DNA of 64,000 nucleotides, from assembly GCF_003576645.1 (NCBI RefSeq), contig NC_044916.1:33157065-33221064 (forward strand), in the 5' to 3' direction. Below the pieces are notes generated by a model, which worked only from the letters and a program-made list of their open reading frames with translations, was not told the DNA's origin and did no database searches. The DNA is from Ipomoea triloba (Eukaryota > Streptophyta > Magnoliopsida > Solanales > Convolvulaceae). Numbering within the stretch: the stretch's first letter is position 1; the number at the start of each line of letters is the position of its first letter. The position numbers were made by a program, and so were the translations under genes. Of the stretch, positions 15,419 to 25,895 are shown piece by piece.

Positions 15419-16534
15419 ATGAGAGATGAGAGCATGAAACCAGATTCCCAGAAGAGGAAAACCTATGAGAAGAAGAAGATTAGAAGCCCATTTTTGGATT
15501 TAGGTTCCAATGCAATTAATAATTCATCTTTCATTAATGGCGGCCAGAACCCCCGCTTTCATTTTCTAGTCTCTTCTAACAATCCCTCTTCTTCTTCTTC
15601 TTCGTCTCTTTCAGGAAATGTTCAGCAGAAAAGACCCAAACTGTCTTCTCCTGCGAGCAGTGGGAAACAGCGATGGAAATCCACCAAAGAGAACATTTTG
15701 GCCGTACCCATTTCACTGAAACCCCAGAAGAACGCATCTCGCCTGCACAAATGCCAGACTGGGGAAAAGCCCATTCAGGTATTAGATTTGGATGGCAATG
15801 ATAGTAATTTAGAGAACTTTACACCTGTTGGGAAAAGGAAAACTGCAGATTCTGCTAATTTTGAGGGTAACAACAATGTTGGAGAGGATTCAACTGTAAA
15901 AACTAGTACTAATGTTGTCAAGACTCCTCCTATTAAGTCCTCAGTATCTCCTGAGATTCAATGTAATGTGTTATCTGCAACCTCTGCTTCTGCTGCTGTC
16001 ACACCTTGTTATAGTGCCGGCCATGTTCTATCAGGAATCAGTGACAAACGAAAATGCAGGCCTATAGGGATCCTCACTGTGCCTTTGGACTGTGAGAAAT
16101 CTAGCAAGAAAGGCTGCATTATTGGGATGATTGATGATGAGAAAGCAGATTCTTTAGTGCCACTGCCTGCTGAGGCCTCAATGCACTGGCTTTCATCTTC
16201 GTGTGGCGAAGAAAACCAAATTAGGGGGCCTGAGTTGCCTTATTCTCCTTCATTTTGCTGTAAAGTTGATTGTGATGTGTTGCCTTGTCAAAGAATGCCT
16301 TGTTGTAAGGCTACTGAACTTCATGAAGAAAGAAATATCATCAAGTCTCCACTTTCTGGGAGCTCTGTGAGCAGTGATAATGTGATCCAGACACCCAGCT
16401 CGGATTCCGCCTCAGATAGGCACACCACTTTTTCTTGCTTAAATGTTGATGATAAGCATGAATTTGAATCTGAACTTGATAATGGATTGGCAGAAGTTGT
16501 TAATGGAGCAAAGTTACCTCTTCAGAATTCTTAA
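15419..16534 (+). CDS. plant-specific Ser-rich nuclear-type protein of unknown function, probably C-terminally truncated
   Basis: A single-exon frame gives 371 residues from ATG 15419 to TAA 16532-16534. The N-terminal 30 residues are very basic (SQKRKTYEKKKIRSPFLDLG), compatible with a nuclear localisation signal. A Ser run covers residues about 54-64. Conserved-looking blocks are TPPIKSSVSPEIQC, SDKRKCRPIGILTV and LVPLPAEASMHWLSSSC. I recognise this block order from an unnamed plant protein family, but no function is known to me. Related proteins as I recall them end in a VSWRDG-type motif. Here VSWRGG lies just after the TAA in the same frame (see next entry), so this allele looks shortened. 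The first ATG in frame is used. Confidence 0.7.
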   Translation: MRDESMKPDSQKRKTYEKKKIRSPFLDLGSNAINNSSFINGGQNPRFHFLVSSNNPSSSSSSSLSGNVQQKRPKLSSPASSGKQRWKSTKENILAVPISLKPQKNASRLHKCQTGEKPIQVLDLDGNDSNLENFTPVGKRKTADSANFEGNNNVGEDSTVKTSTNVVKTPPIKSSVSPEIQCNVLSATSASAAVTPCYSAGHVLSGISDKRKCRPIGILTVPLDCEKSSKKGCIIGMIDDEKADSLVPLPAEASMHWLSSSCGEENQIRGPELPYSPSFCCKVDCDVLPCQRMPCCKATELHEERNIIKSPLSGSSVSSDNVIQTPSSDSASDRHTTFSCLNVDDKHEFESELDNGLAEVVNGAKLPLQNS

Positions 16535-16813
16535 TCAGGCAAAATATCAAGGGTTTCGTGGCGGGGTGGAGTAATAATCAATCAGATTTCTTAGACAGAT
16601 GAAGAAAATGAAGCAATGGGATACAGTTACAATGATCGAATGTTAGATCCCGAATTCAAAAGCAATGATGTCTTGATCAAGAACCTTGCTTTTCTAGGAA
16701 TAGGAAGGGAAAATTCTCACCACGAATGTGTAGTTCTTCAGAGGATTCAACTTGGACTATGCTGCAAAAATAAATTGTTTCTATTGATGAATGTTTTGCA
16801 TTTCTGTGTGTAG
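16535..16813 (+). pseudogene. in-frame remnant of the C-terminus of the preceding gene, or its 3' UTR
   Basis: Directly after the TAA the same frame reads SGKISRVSWRGG and then meets TAG at 16592-16594. It then runs open for 73 more codons (TDEENEAMGYSYNDRM at its start) to the stop at 16811-16813. SWRGG followed by an acidic TDEE resembles the SWRDG-plus-acidic end I recall for this family. Either two nonsense changes shortened the protein or the resemblance is chance in a 3' UTR. Confidence 0.45.
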
Positions 16814-17198
16814 CTTCTTGTAGTAAAAGTTTTGTTCTTCAGCCCAGAACCTCTTTTTAACTTCTTGGGGGGTCTGATTCTTGCAGAAACAATTGTCATT
16901 CAATGTTACTGAGAACCAACCACAGTCTCATTTTATAACACTATGTTTTCTGCAGAACATAGGATTATGTAACCTCTGTTGCAATGCTGTTGTGGAAGAA
17001 AAGATGAAATACTTCAAGCTTATCTTGCATAATAGTATAATACTATTGAAACCTATGCAGAGAGTACTGTTACAATCATCTATAATGATCAATTTGGTTG
17101 GTTGGAATTGCCCACCGAAACTAATACTATTGAGACCTATGTAAACAGTACTGATACAATTATGTATAATATATTTAATTGTATCATATGCTATTGGT

Positions 17199-18035
17199 GG
17201 GTTGCACTCTGGTGCGAACTCTCGCCCAGGTAGGAAATGAGAACGCTCCACAGTCGTCCACGTGTCCAGATCAACGAATCAGATGCAATTTTAAAAATAT
17301 GACGCGGTGGCATTTTCATAAATAACTGGAACTTTGGTGCACCTAGTTTCACTTAAAAGTGCACCTAGTTTCACTTACAAGTGCACCTAGTTTCACTTAC
17401 AAGTGCACATATTTTCGCACCTATTTTCACTTACAAGTGCAAGTAATTTACCTTGTTAATATTCATGCACCTATTTTCGCAAATACTTTCACTTACAAAT
17501 GCAAGTAATTTACCTTGTTAATATTCATGCACTTGGGTGCAACCTAGATGCACCTAGTTATAACATTAAGTGCACCTAGTTATAACATTAGGTGCACTTA
17601 GTATTGATGCTCACTGTACAATTCACTTGCACTTGTAATACATTTTACTTGAATCTGCAATACATTTTACTTGCACTTATGCAAGTAATTTATTTTGTTA
17701 ACATTCATGCACCTGGGTGTAACCTATGTGCACCTAGTTATAGCATTAGCTGCACCTAGTTATAACATTAGGTGCACTTAGTATTGATGCTCATTGTATA
17801 ATTTACTTGCACTTGTAATATATTTTACTTGCACGTGTGTATCTATTTTCACTTGCAGGTGCAAGTAATTTACCTTGTTAACATTTATGCACCTGGGTAC
17901 ACCTATGTGCACCTAGTTATAATATGACGTGCACTTAGTTATAACGTTAGGTGCAACTACATTCCGAACACGTGGCGCGCTGTGATTCGTTCGCAGTTCT
18001 CTCCTGGGCGGCCAGTTCGCACCTGAACGCGATCC
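17199..18035. mobile_element. Mutator-type non-autonomous element with tandem-repeat interior
   Basis: A perfect 10-bp duplication, TGCTATTGGT, flanks it at 17189-17198 and 18036-18045. The 837-bp element has imperfect terminal inverted repeats sharing GGTGCGAACT and CGCCCAGG, extending with mismatches about 80 bases at each end. A 9-10 bp duplication with long TIRs is typical of Mutator-like elements. The interior (about 17330-17960) is made almost wholly of GTGCACCTAGTTTCACTTA words and longer TGCAAGTAATTTACCTTGTT-type units. There is no transposase coding. Confidence 0.8.
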
Positions 18036-18062
18036 TGCTATTGGTATACTATCATCCGCTAT

Positions 18063-18120
18063 GAGCAATCTATACTAGTTTACTTCATTGTGAGCAATCT
18101 ATACTAGTTTACTTCATTGT
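18063..18120. repeat. perfect 29-bp tandem duplication
   Basis: Two identical 29-bp units, starting GAGCAATCTATACTAG, lie at 18063-18091 and 18092-18120. They sit between the Mutator-type element and the uridine nucleosidase promoter. Confidence 0.95.
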
Positions 18121-18547
18121 GGTCATTTATCAAAAGCCGTCGTAAAGCGAAAGTTTACTCCGTGTATAACTTGTGATTACAAAATTTTTCTCGTCACCCA
18201 AAATAAAATATTAAAATGTCAATTAGTACAACAAAAAAATCTCAATTGTTTAATAGAAATTTGATAATAATTTAAAATTATCTATATATGATAAGCCAAA
18301 ACTCCTGAGTCATACTCCATTTCTTTCAAGTATTAATATACTAGAAAATAATAAAGATTAGACTTTAAAGTTGCGTAAAATATTTGCATTGCACATGGAA
18401 GCAATAATTTATGAATTTCAAGAAACAATAAGGCCATGTTTGGTTTCGGTGAATTTCATAACTGCCAGAGCTTGGCACCGCTGCTCCAAACCTGTCTTGG
18501 GATCTCCAAAATCTTCCGGTTGTATCAGAGATTTGGGATAACCAAAC

Positions 18548-20994
18548 ATGACGAATGAACGCAAGAAAATCATCATTGACACTGATCCCGGCGTTGGTAT
18601 TATCGCTTTCTTCTTTCCTTCATAGTAGTTAAAGCTAGAAGTTTTGTAATGGGCTGCAATTTGGGTGTGTATCAGAATTGGGATTTTTGGCTTCTGCTGA
18701 ACCTTCCAGTTTTTTTTAGGGTTAATTTGGTGTGGAATTGAAAATTTTAACATTAAAATTTGTTAAATAGATGATGCCATGGCAATATTTGTGGCTCTGC
18801 AATCCCCTGATGTGGAGGTGATTGGGCTCACTACTATTTATGGCAATGTTTACACTACTCTTGCCACAAGAAATGCCTTGCATTTGGTAAAATCCCTCAT
18901 ACTGTTCATAGTTTCAATCTTTATGCTTAGTTGAGTAATTGATGGCGTTTTGTTGCAATGAATATTGGATTAGGAGTCTGACTTAGGATTATGGTTATGA
19001 TATGCAATGCATATTTGCACATAATTTTGTCTCTTCAGCTAGGTTGTTATAACTGTTGATTTTTGGATCTTGAATCTTGATGATTCAGCTGGAAGTAGCT
19101 GGGAGGACAGACATACCGGTGGCTGAAGGATCTCATGTCACAATCACTGTATGTTCCGCTTTTTTTATATTGTTTGTCTTGTTGGATTCTGCTCCATAGA
19201 TCTATTGTGCCCGAATCGCTCCTGCAATCCACTGATTTTCTCGTTTAGGGTTATATGGTAGGGTAGTATTGGGTGGAAGCATGGGAAGTAGGGGGGAAGT
19301 GCAGTTGGAATTCTCTAGTGTTAGTTTCGTTAATTTGCTATCATAAGGTTGATAATGCGTTCAAATCTATGATGTGTTTTCTTAATGCTTTAGTGTATTA
19401 TTTATGGTGGGTTCATAATTTTTGCGTGTGAAGAATGGTACAAAGCTTCGAATTGCTGATTTTGTTCATGGTACGGATGGACTTGGAAACCAAAACTTTC
19501 CTCCACCGGAAGGAAAAGCTATTGAACAGAATGCTACTGAGTTTCTTGTCCAGCAAGCCAATCTTTACCCAGGCGAAGTCACTGTTGTGGCGTTGGGCCC
19601 CTTGACAAATATTGCATTGGTTCGTTTCTTGGCCTCATATCTCAAGTATGCAACAAAATTAGAAATAGCGGTTGTTAAATCTACATGTCACAGGCAATCC
19701 AAAGAGATCCTGCATTTGTTAAAAACATTGGCCAAATTGCTGTTCTTGGTGGTGCATTTGCAGTCAATGGAAATGTGAATCCAGCATCTGAGGCAAATGT
19801 AAGTTGCTTAGATATGCGTCCATGCTCGTGAATAAATGTTTTTTATAGCTCTTCTCGTAGATATACATCCATGCTCAAGCTTTTTTGTTTTTTTTTTTTG
19901 GCCTGCGAATTGCAAAAGATTTTTGGAGATCCGGATGCAGCTGATATAGTCTTCACAAGCGGTGCTGATATTCTGGCTGTTGGTATAAATGTTACACACC
20001 AAGTTGTGCTTACGGGTAAAGAGTTTACTTCATTGTGCATGTTATGTAGGTAGTTCTCTGCCCTCTGTTTTCCGTGTTCCCTCTTGGGCTCTGACCACAT
20101 TTTATCGAGATTCAATAAGCCAGTTGACTTCCAGAGAAAAGCAAACAAAAAGAAATGATTTGAAATTCTCAAAGACAATTAATTTTTTATTTTGGGCATG
20201 AAAATTGAAATTTATCTCTTCTGCAAATATCACCATACACTTCCATCGGAGCTAATTGTATTCATACCTGAATCGTATTATGATTATCATTGTTGGACCT
20301 AGGAGCCCTAGAATTTGTCTTAAAACATGCCTCATATCATCCAAGTTTCAACCTTTTTTCGATTTCAGATGCTGATCGCAATAGGCTGGCTGAGTCAAAT
20401 GGAAAATTTGCTAAATACATAAGCAAGATTATGGATGTCTATTTTGATTATCACCATGATGCCTACAATATAAAAGGTTTGTCTAAATCAAGACTGAACC
20501 AGGAGATGCCGGGGTGTTATTACTATGGTGTAGTGTGCTGATTGTTTTGAAATTAGCCTTGACATTTTGGCTCTGTATAGGTGTTTACCTTCACGATCCA
20601 ACTACTCTGCTTGTTGCTATCGATCCTTCCCTGATTACCTACACGGAAGGTGCTGTTCGGGTCCAGACAACTGGCATCACAAGGGGTCTCACGTTATTCT
20701 ACAACAAACAGAAAAGGTAGTTGCCTCCCCACTTCAGTCCAGCCACTTATACTCCACAATTTTTATATATAATTCAAGAAAATTGTCTTCGTAAGTGTAG
20801 TTTATCATTGTCTGTATCTTATTATTTCTGTTGTTTGTGTAGTTTATCATTGTCTGTATCTTATTATTTCTGTTGTTAAAACAAGGTTCGCGGAAGTCAC
20901 TGAATGGTCTGACAAACCGTCAGTCAAAGTGGCGGTCACAGTTGATGCTCCAGCTGTTGTGAAGTTGGTGATGGAGCGGCTGATGAACTCGTGA
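18548..20994 (+). CDS. URH2: uridine nucleosidase (inosine-uridine nucleoside hydrolase family)
   Basis: Nine exons: 18548-18596, 18771-18886, 19089-19148, 19434-19619, 19694-19798, 19919-20015, 20369-20476, 20581-20716, 20886-20994; phases agree and give 321 residues. It hydrolyses the N-glycosidic bond of ribonucleosides, releasing base and ribose in pyrimidine salvage. The calcium-binding signature DTDPGVDD is at residues 11-18 and is split by intron 1 inside the codon for Asp17. FVHGTDGLGNQNFPPP, ALGPLTNIALA, GGAFAVNGNVNPASEAN and GVYLHDPTT are further family blocks. It resembles the Arabidopsis URH2 branch more than URH1 (TTLATRNALHLLEVAGRTDIPVA-type wording, VTVDAPAVVKL end). It is predicted cytosolic because no signal is present. 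Its 3' end faces LARP6. Confidence 0.93.
20795..20876. repeat. 42-bp tandem duplication inside intron 8 of the uridine nucleosidase
   Basis: Two near-identical units beginning GTGTAGTTTATCATTGTCTG start at 20795 and 20837. The second ends just before the exon 9 acceptor at 20884-20885, so the polypyrimidine and branch-point region is present twice. Confidence 0.9.
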
Positions 20995-21605
20995 ATATGA
21001 GCTAGCAATAACATTCTGGTGTTTGGTGTTTGAAGGTTTTCTCCTTCACCTTGTATTAGACATTTGAATGAACTGCATAGCTTTCTATAGAGTAATTGAA
21101 TCTGAGATTAGATGAAGTCCAGTGTTGAAATGTGTGGTGGCAAACTTGCCAATGTGCTAAACATTTTTTTCCATCTGTCTAGAGGTGAAAATGACTTTAA
21201 TTGTATTTTCATCTGATTTAGGCAAACAGACCAAAACGTTGGAATTTTTATTTGATTCCTATGTGGATGGAAATTTGGTTGCAAACGCGGCTGTAAAATG
21301 TAAACTTTACTCATACAAGTATTGCTGTAGGTTAATCCCGCAGGTTCTGTTTATTCTAATATACAGAACCCTAAGGGTCCAAAACAAAGAAAAGTGCATA
21401 TGTTCGTTCATTCTTGGTAGATTCTTCAATACCAACCCCTTGCAACACAGTAACTAACCAACTCAAACTGCCCGATTACTACCAACTGTTGCGCTCTATT
21501 AGACAGACAGCAATAGTAAAACCGTGTCATTAATACTGCACAAAAGAAGACATTACCAACCTAAAACCCAAGGCACGCATGGATTGTTGTAATTGCAACG
21601 CATCA
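20995..21605. other. shared 3' region of two convergent genes
   Basis: The nucleosidase transcript enters from the left and the LARP6 transcript from the right, so both 3' UTRs lie in these 611 bases and may overlap. No separate gene is seen. Confidence 0.6.
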
Positions 21606-24600
21606 TCAAGCAGTTTTCACAGCAACTGGTTTTCCTCGACCCATTGAGAATCCCTTAGTGCCATCAGGCATTCGTGGCACAGAGGGTTGCTTGGCTGTAG
21701 TTGCCTGATCAGCATTCACTGAGAAATTTGGAGGTGGTGCATTATGATTTCCTCGGTTGCCATTTGATGTTGAAGTTCCTAGGCTCCCACGGTTGTTGTT
21801 AGGAGTCGGCCGTCCCCTGCCCCTACCACGATTTCGTGTTCTCCTTGGCCCATCCTTATCACTTTCTTCTACTCCCTGTCAAGTTAAAACCCCCAAAACA
21901 TAACGAACAAAAGAAGCATAAAAAAGAGAAATGCTAAGGGAAGGAATCTTTCAAGTAGTCTCAACCAAATATGACATTCTTCCATTATCATGTGTCATGA
22001 TTGCAAAGGAAAATCAATGTAAAAGGATGAATGCTAAAGTCTATTAGGATTTAGGAAGAATAACCCAGATTGCCAGTGTTCAATTGTGAACATCAGAAGG
22101 AAAACATAGTCACCCCAATTAGAATTACGTAGTATTTAATTAATCTCCAACAGAGAGAAGGGGTGAATAACATATCCTAGCATGTTAGTCTCTAAACTAT
22201 CAGTTCCTTTACCAACAAACAAACAGCACTTACTGCAAGCCCATTAGATTGAGAATCAGTATGTTGCAACGAGAGTTGCTGCTCGGGGGCAAATGCATCC
22301 TCTTCCTTGAAATTTGACTCGCTATCATGACCAAACTTCTTTCCTCGTGTATGGGCCAATTTTGCCTATGAATTGAAAGATAAAACTTTTAATGATACAC
22401 CACTCTATCATTTATATTATGCAGAGGCAAAGCACTGTAATTTAATCAACTTTGGCATCTATTGAGACTTCAAACATTATGCAGACTTTATCAATGCATC
22501 TGTGAAATCATTGCGAATTTGCAAGCACCATAACTTCTTTTGACTACAATGTATGAACAATGTTAGAGACATAAAGATCATGCGTCTATTCAAAATGTTT
22601 TTTATTCTATAACCAAGACTTTCTATAATTCTACATTAGTCAAAGTTGTTCTGACAATAGGACAAAGGACATTTCATGCTGAAGACTATGAGGGCTTTAT
22701 TAAAAGAAAAGTATTTAATGCTGAAGAAAATGTATTAAAAGCATAGGACATACAGTGCGTCTAACCAGTATACGAACTTTGAGACCATTCCTCCAGTCAC
22801 CCGCATCATTTAGCTCAGCAACCTGCAAAATAAGATTACAAAAGGATGTAAAGGCATTTGACAAGGGATGAATGTGTTTGTGTGTGTGTAGCGATGGGTT
22901 CTACAAGAAAAAAAGCATACCGCTTTTTCAGCCAATTCAACAGTTTCGTATTCAACAAATGCATGCAACTGCATATGGACATGAAAGGTTAGAAGTGATT
23001 CAAATATTCCAATTTGTCAAAAAAGTAGCATAAAATTTCAGAGAAAATCAATGTAGTATTTGTTGAAACTTTATCTTTTGGCATCCAACTTTCTGTTAGC
23101 AAATAAGACAGGTCTTGTATTAAATAGTGTAGACAGACATGACAAGACAAATCAGCTCTGATATTTATTTATTTACTTCATAAATCAATCATATGTAACA
23201 AGGTTAATGGACTTTGAAGGAACCAGAAGATGGATGGTAGCAACTAGAAGTCTAGAACTCATGGCATGCTTGATTGGCACAACAATAGTAAATTTTGAGC
23301 ATATTCAGCCCAAGGATCATGCTTCACTCATCATGATAATCAAGAGCTCAAGCTTGGTTTGACTTAACCACTAAATGATGATTTTACAACTTGGTTAAAT
23401 GCAACTGAATCATATTATCATAAGATATTTCCAAGAAGTATAATCTCTCCAATTTTGAGATTTCTTCATTCTGTAACCAAATATATGGGGATTAGTTTGC
23501 TTACTGAGTTACTGTAGCTTTCAGTCAAAACTGTCGAGCTTACGGAGTTATGGTATATGTCTAGTCTAGTGTGACAACTGACTACAGTATGGTATACCTT
23601 GTTGCTGAGGAGCATACTATCTGACTTTGCTGTTCTAGTTCCTGATGACGACACACCATTGGAAGTCTGAGGCTGACAGGTACGAATCATCTTCACACTG
23701 GTACAGTTAGGCAGATGGATTATTTTTATTAAAAAAAAAAATTAAAAACTAAAAAGTAACAGACAACAGTACATGTCATTAGCAGCTATATTTCTTTACC
23801 TTCCAACGGTTGAAAAAATCTTCATGAGGTTCTGGTGGCAGTGATCCTCAGGCAGGTTTTCAGCAACAATTATGCGAGACTACGAAGAGCGATAGCACAA
23901 ATTTAAAAAATCAGAAATAGAAAAGCACTTGTTATAGCCTTGATATATAGAGTATCAACCAAGAAATTTTGAAAGAGGCTTAACAACTACACATTAATAC
24001 TTCTCAATTGATAAACAAAAATCACGTAGTAAATGGTTCACAAGTTAATTCTTAAAAATAGGATCTATAAAGGTGATTCAAAAGGGCAAAAGCAAAAAAT
24101 GAACAGAAGAGGGAGAAAACAGAGGCATACTTGCAATTCTTCCATATCTGTTTCACTCAGAGGATTCTGGCGTTTGACCTTTTTTCCATCTTCACTAACT
24201 ACCTAGAAAATAGAGGAATCAAATTGAGCAACAAATTAATACATAAATAAGTAAATGAAATGGAGAAAGGGCACAAATGTCAACTTTATAATGGCATTGC
24301 CTTTAACAAACAAACCAAAAACAAAAATAAAAAAAAAATAGACAGCAATATTGAAGCAAGGGAAAAGAACCTTACAAGCTTTGTTGAGTTGCGAAGAATT
24401 TTAGCAAGGTGGGCATGACTACTGATTAGAGCTTTGATCTTCTTGAAGGATGCAACAACAGATATTGGTACTAGATAGCAAGGAAAAAAGATAGCTCAAA
24501 AAAGTTTGCTCAGTCTTGGAGAATTAATTATCAAGTAACAAAATGCAGGAGCAACCCATCTTAAGACACAGAGAGTCTATAGACTACAGAAGAGATGCCA

Positions 24601-25895
24601 CTAATGAAACATATTTCATCTATATACTTCCAAAAATTTATGCAACCATCTCTTATGTTCAACCAAATAGGTAACACAAAATGGAACTAAAATAGGCAGA
24701 ACAATCTGTGGATGAGAAGACCATAGAAGTGATTATATGAGCAAAATAAACTTCACCTTTAAATGCAAAAGCTCATACAAAAATCAATTATGGTTATAGG
24801 TGACACTAACAAAAAAGGGAGGTGCATGAGGTAAAACATCACCAATCTGCCTCTCTAGCATTACTAAGAAATGAATAACTTGAACAAAAATATAATGCAG
24901 CTGGAAAAAACTAAACCAAAGGAATATCTATAATAAAGGAGCAATGCACTGAATATATATGATAAATGAGTAATCCACACAAAATTGAAGAAAAAAAAAA
25001 ACAGTACACTCACACAAATAAACAAGCAAAAAGGTTAGGTATATAATTGTATAAATCTGGGAAATCTTACCATATCCTTCAGGATCCTTGCTCATAACCC
25101 TCATTAAATGATCTGTAGTTGCCAGATTTAGGTCACTGAAATAATACTCCACCTGTGGGCAATTAAATTAGAAAGGTGAAAAAGAACGAAATACAAGCTT
25201 TAAAAGAAATACTTGTTGCAGTCAGTGTTCAGAGACTATTAAGGAAATTTTGAAGTAAATCAATGAGATACCTGGTTAAGAATCTTCTGAGAAGCTTCTT
25301 CTGATAATCTCCCATTCTTCAACCCTTTATCCAAGTCCTGCGGAGGGACAGCATGAATTGCAGCACTAGAACCAGCAGCAGCAACCTCTTGCCCTGCTTG
25401 ATCCAAAAACCCTCCAACCATATATTGGGCGGGCATCTGAGGGGCATAGAGATAGTGACTCTGGACCGGCACGTGGGCGGGGATTTGGTGGAAGGCACCA
25501 CCTCCCGGACCGGTGTAAACGTGCAGCAACGTTTGGTTATGCTGAGGAATCACGAGCCCGGGTAAAGTCGATGACGACGAAGACGGAGAAAGCGCTGGAG
25601 GAGCCGGAGATGGTGCCAGAGACCCCGATGCCGCGGACGTCAGCGAAGGAGAAGTCGCACTTCTAGGGACAAATGCAGGAGCTCCAGCGTTCAGCTTGCT
25701 GAGGGAGAGGTTCCTGGATAGGGACGGAGGCAACTGATCGGACGGTGGAGAAACAGAGGTGGATGACTCCACCGGAAGATCGAGCGGCGGCGACGACGAC
25801 GGCGCTACCGTTGAATTTAGGGCTCCAATCACTACTGATTCCTGTGAATCTGCTTCAAGTGCTGATGATGATACAGACAACTCATCTTGAGCCAT
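21606..25895 (-). CDS. LARP6: La-related protein 6 (LARP6 b/c type, PAM2-containing)
   Basis: Ten exons, in transcription order: 25895-25272, 25152-25071, 24470-24376, 24202-24131, 23879-23800, 23697-23598, 22968-22921, 22822-22754, 22365-22234, 21875-21606; phases agree and give 523 residues. LARP6 proteins bind mRNA and affect its translation and stability. A PAM2 motif for poly(A)-binding protein (SLSKLNAGAPAFVPR) is at residues 64-78, in a low-complexity Ser/Pro leader. The La motif starts at about residue 209 (VEYYFSDLNLATTDHLMRVM). An RRM-like domain follows with IIVAENLPEDH and LHAFVEYETVELAEKA. An RGRGRGRP basic patch and the C-terminal LSA-type motif RMPDGTKGFSMGRGKP complete the LARP6 plan. 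PAM2 is found in plant LARP6b and LARP6c but not 6a, hence the subtype; b versus c is unresolved. Confidence 0.92.
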
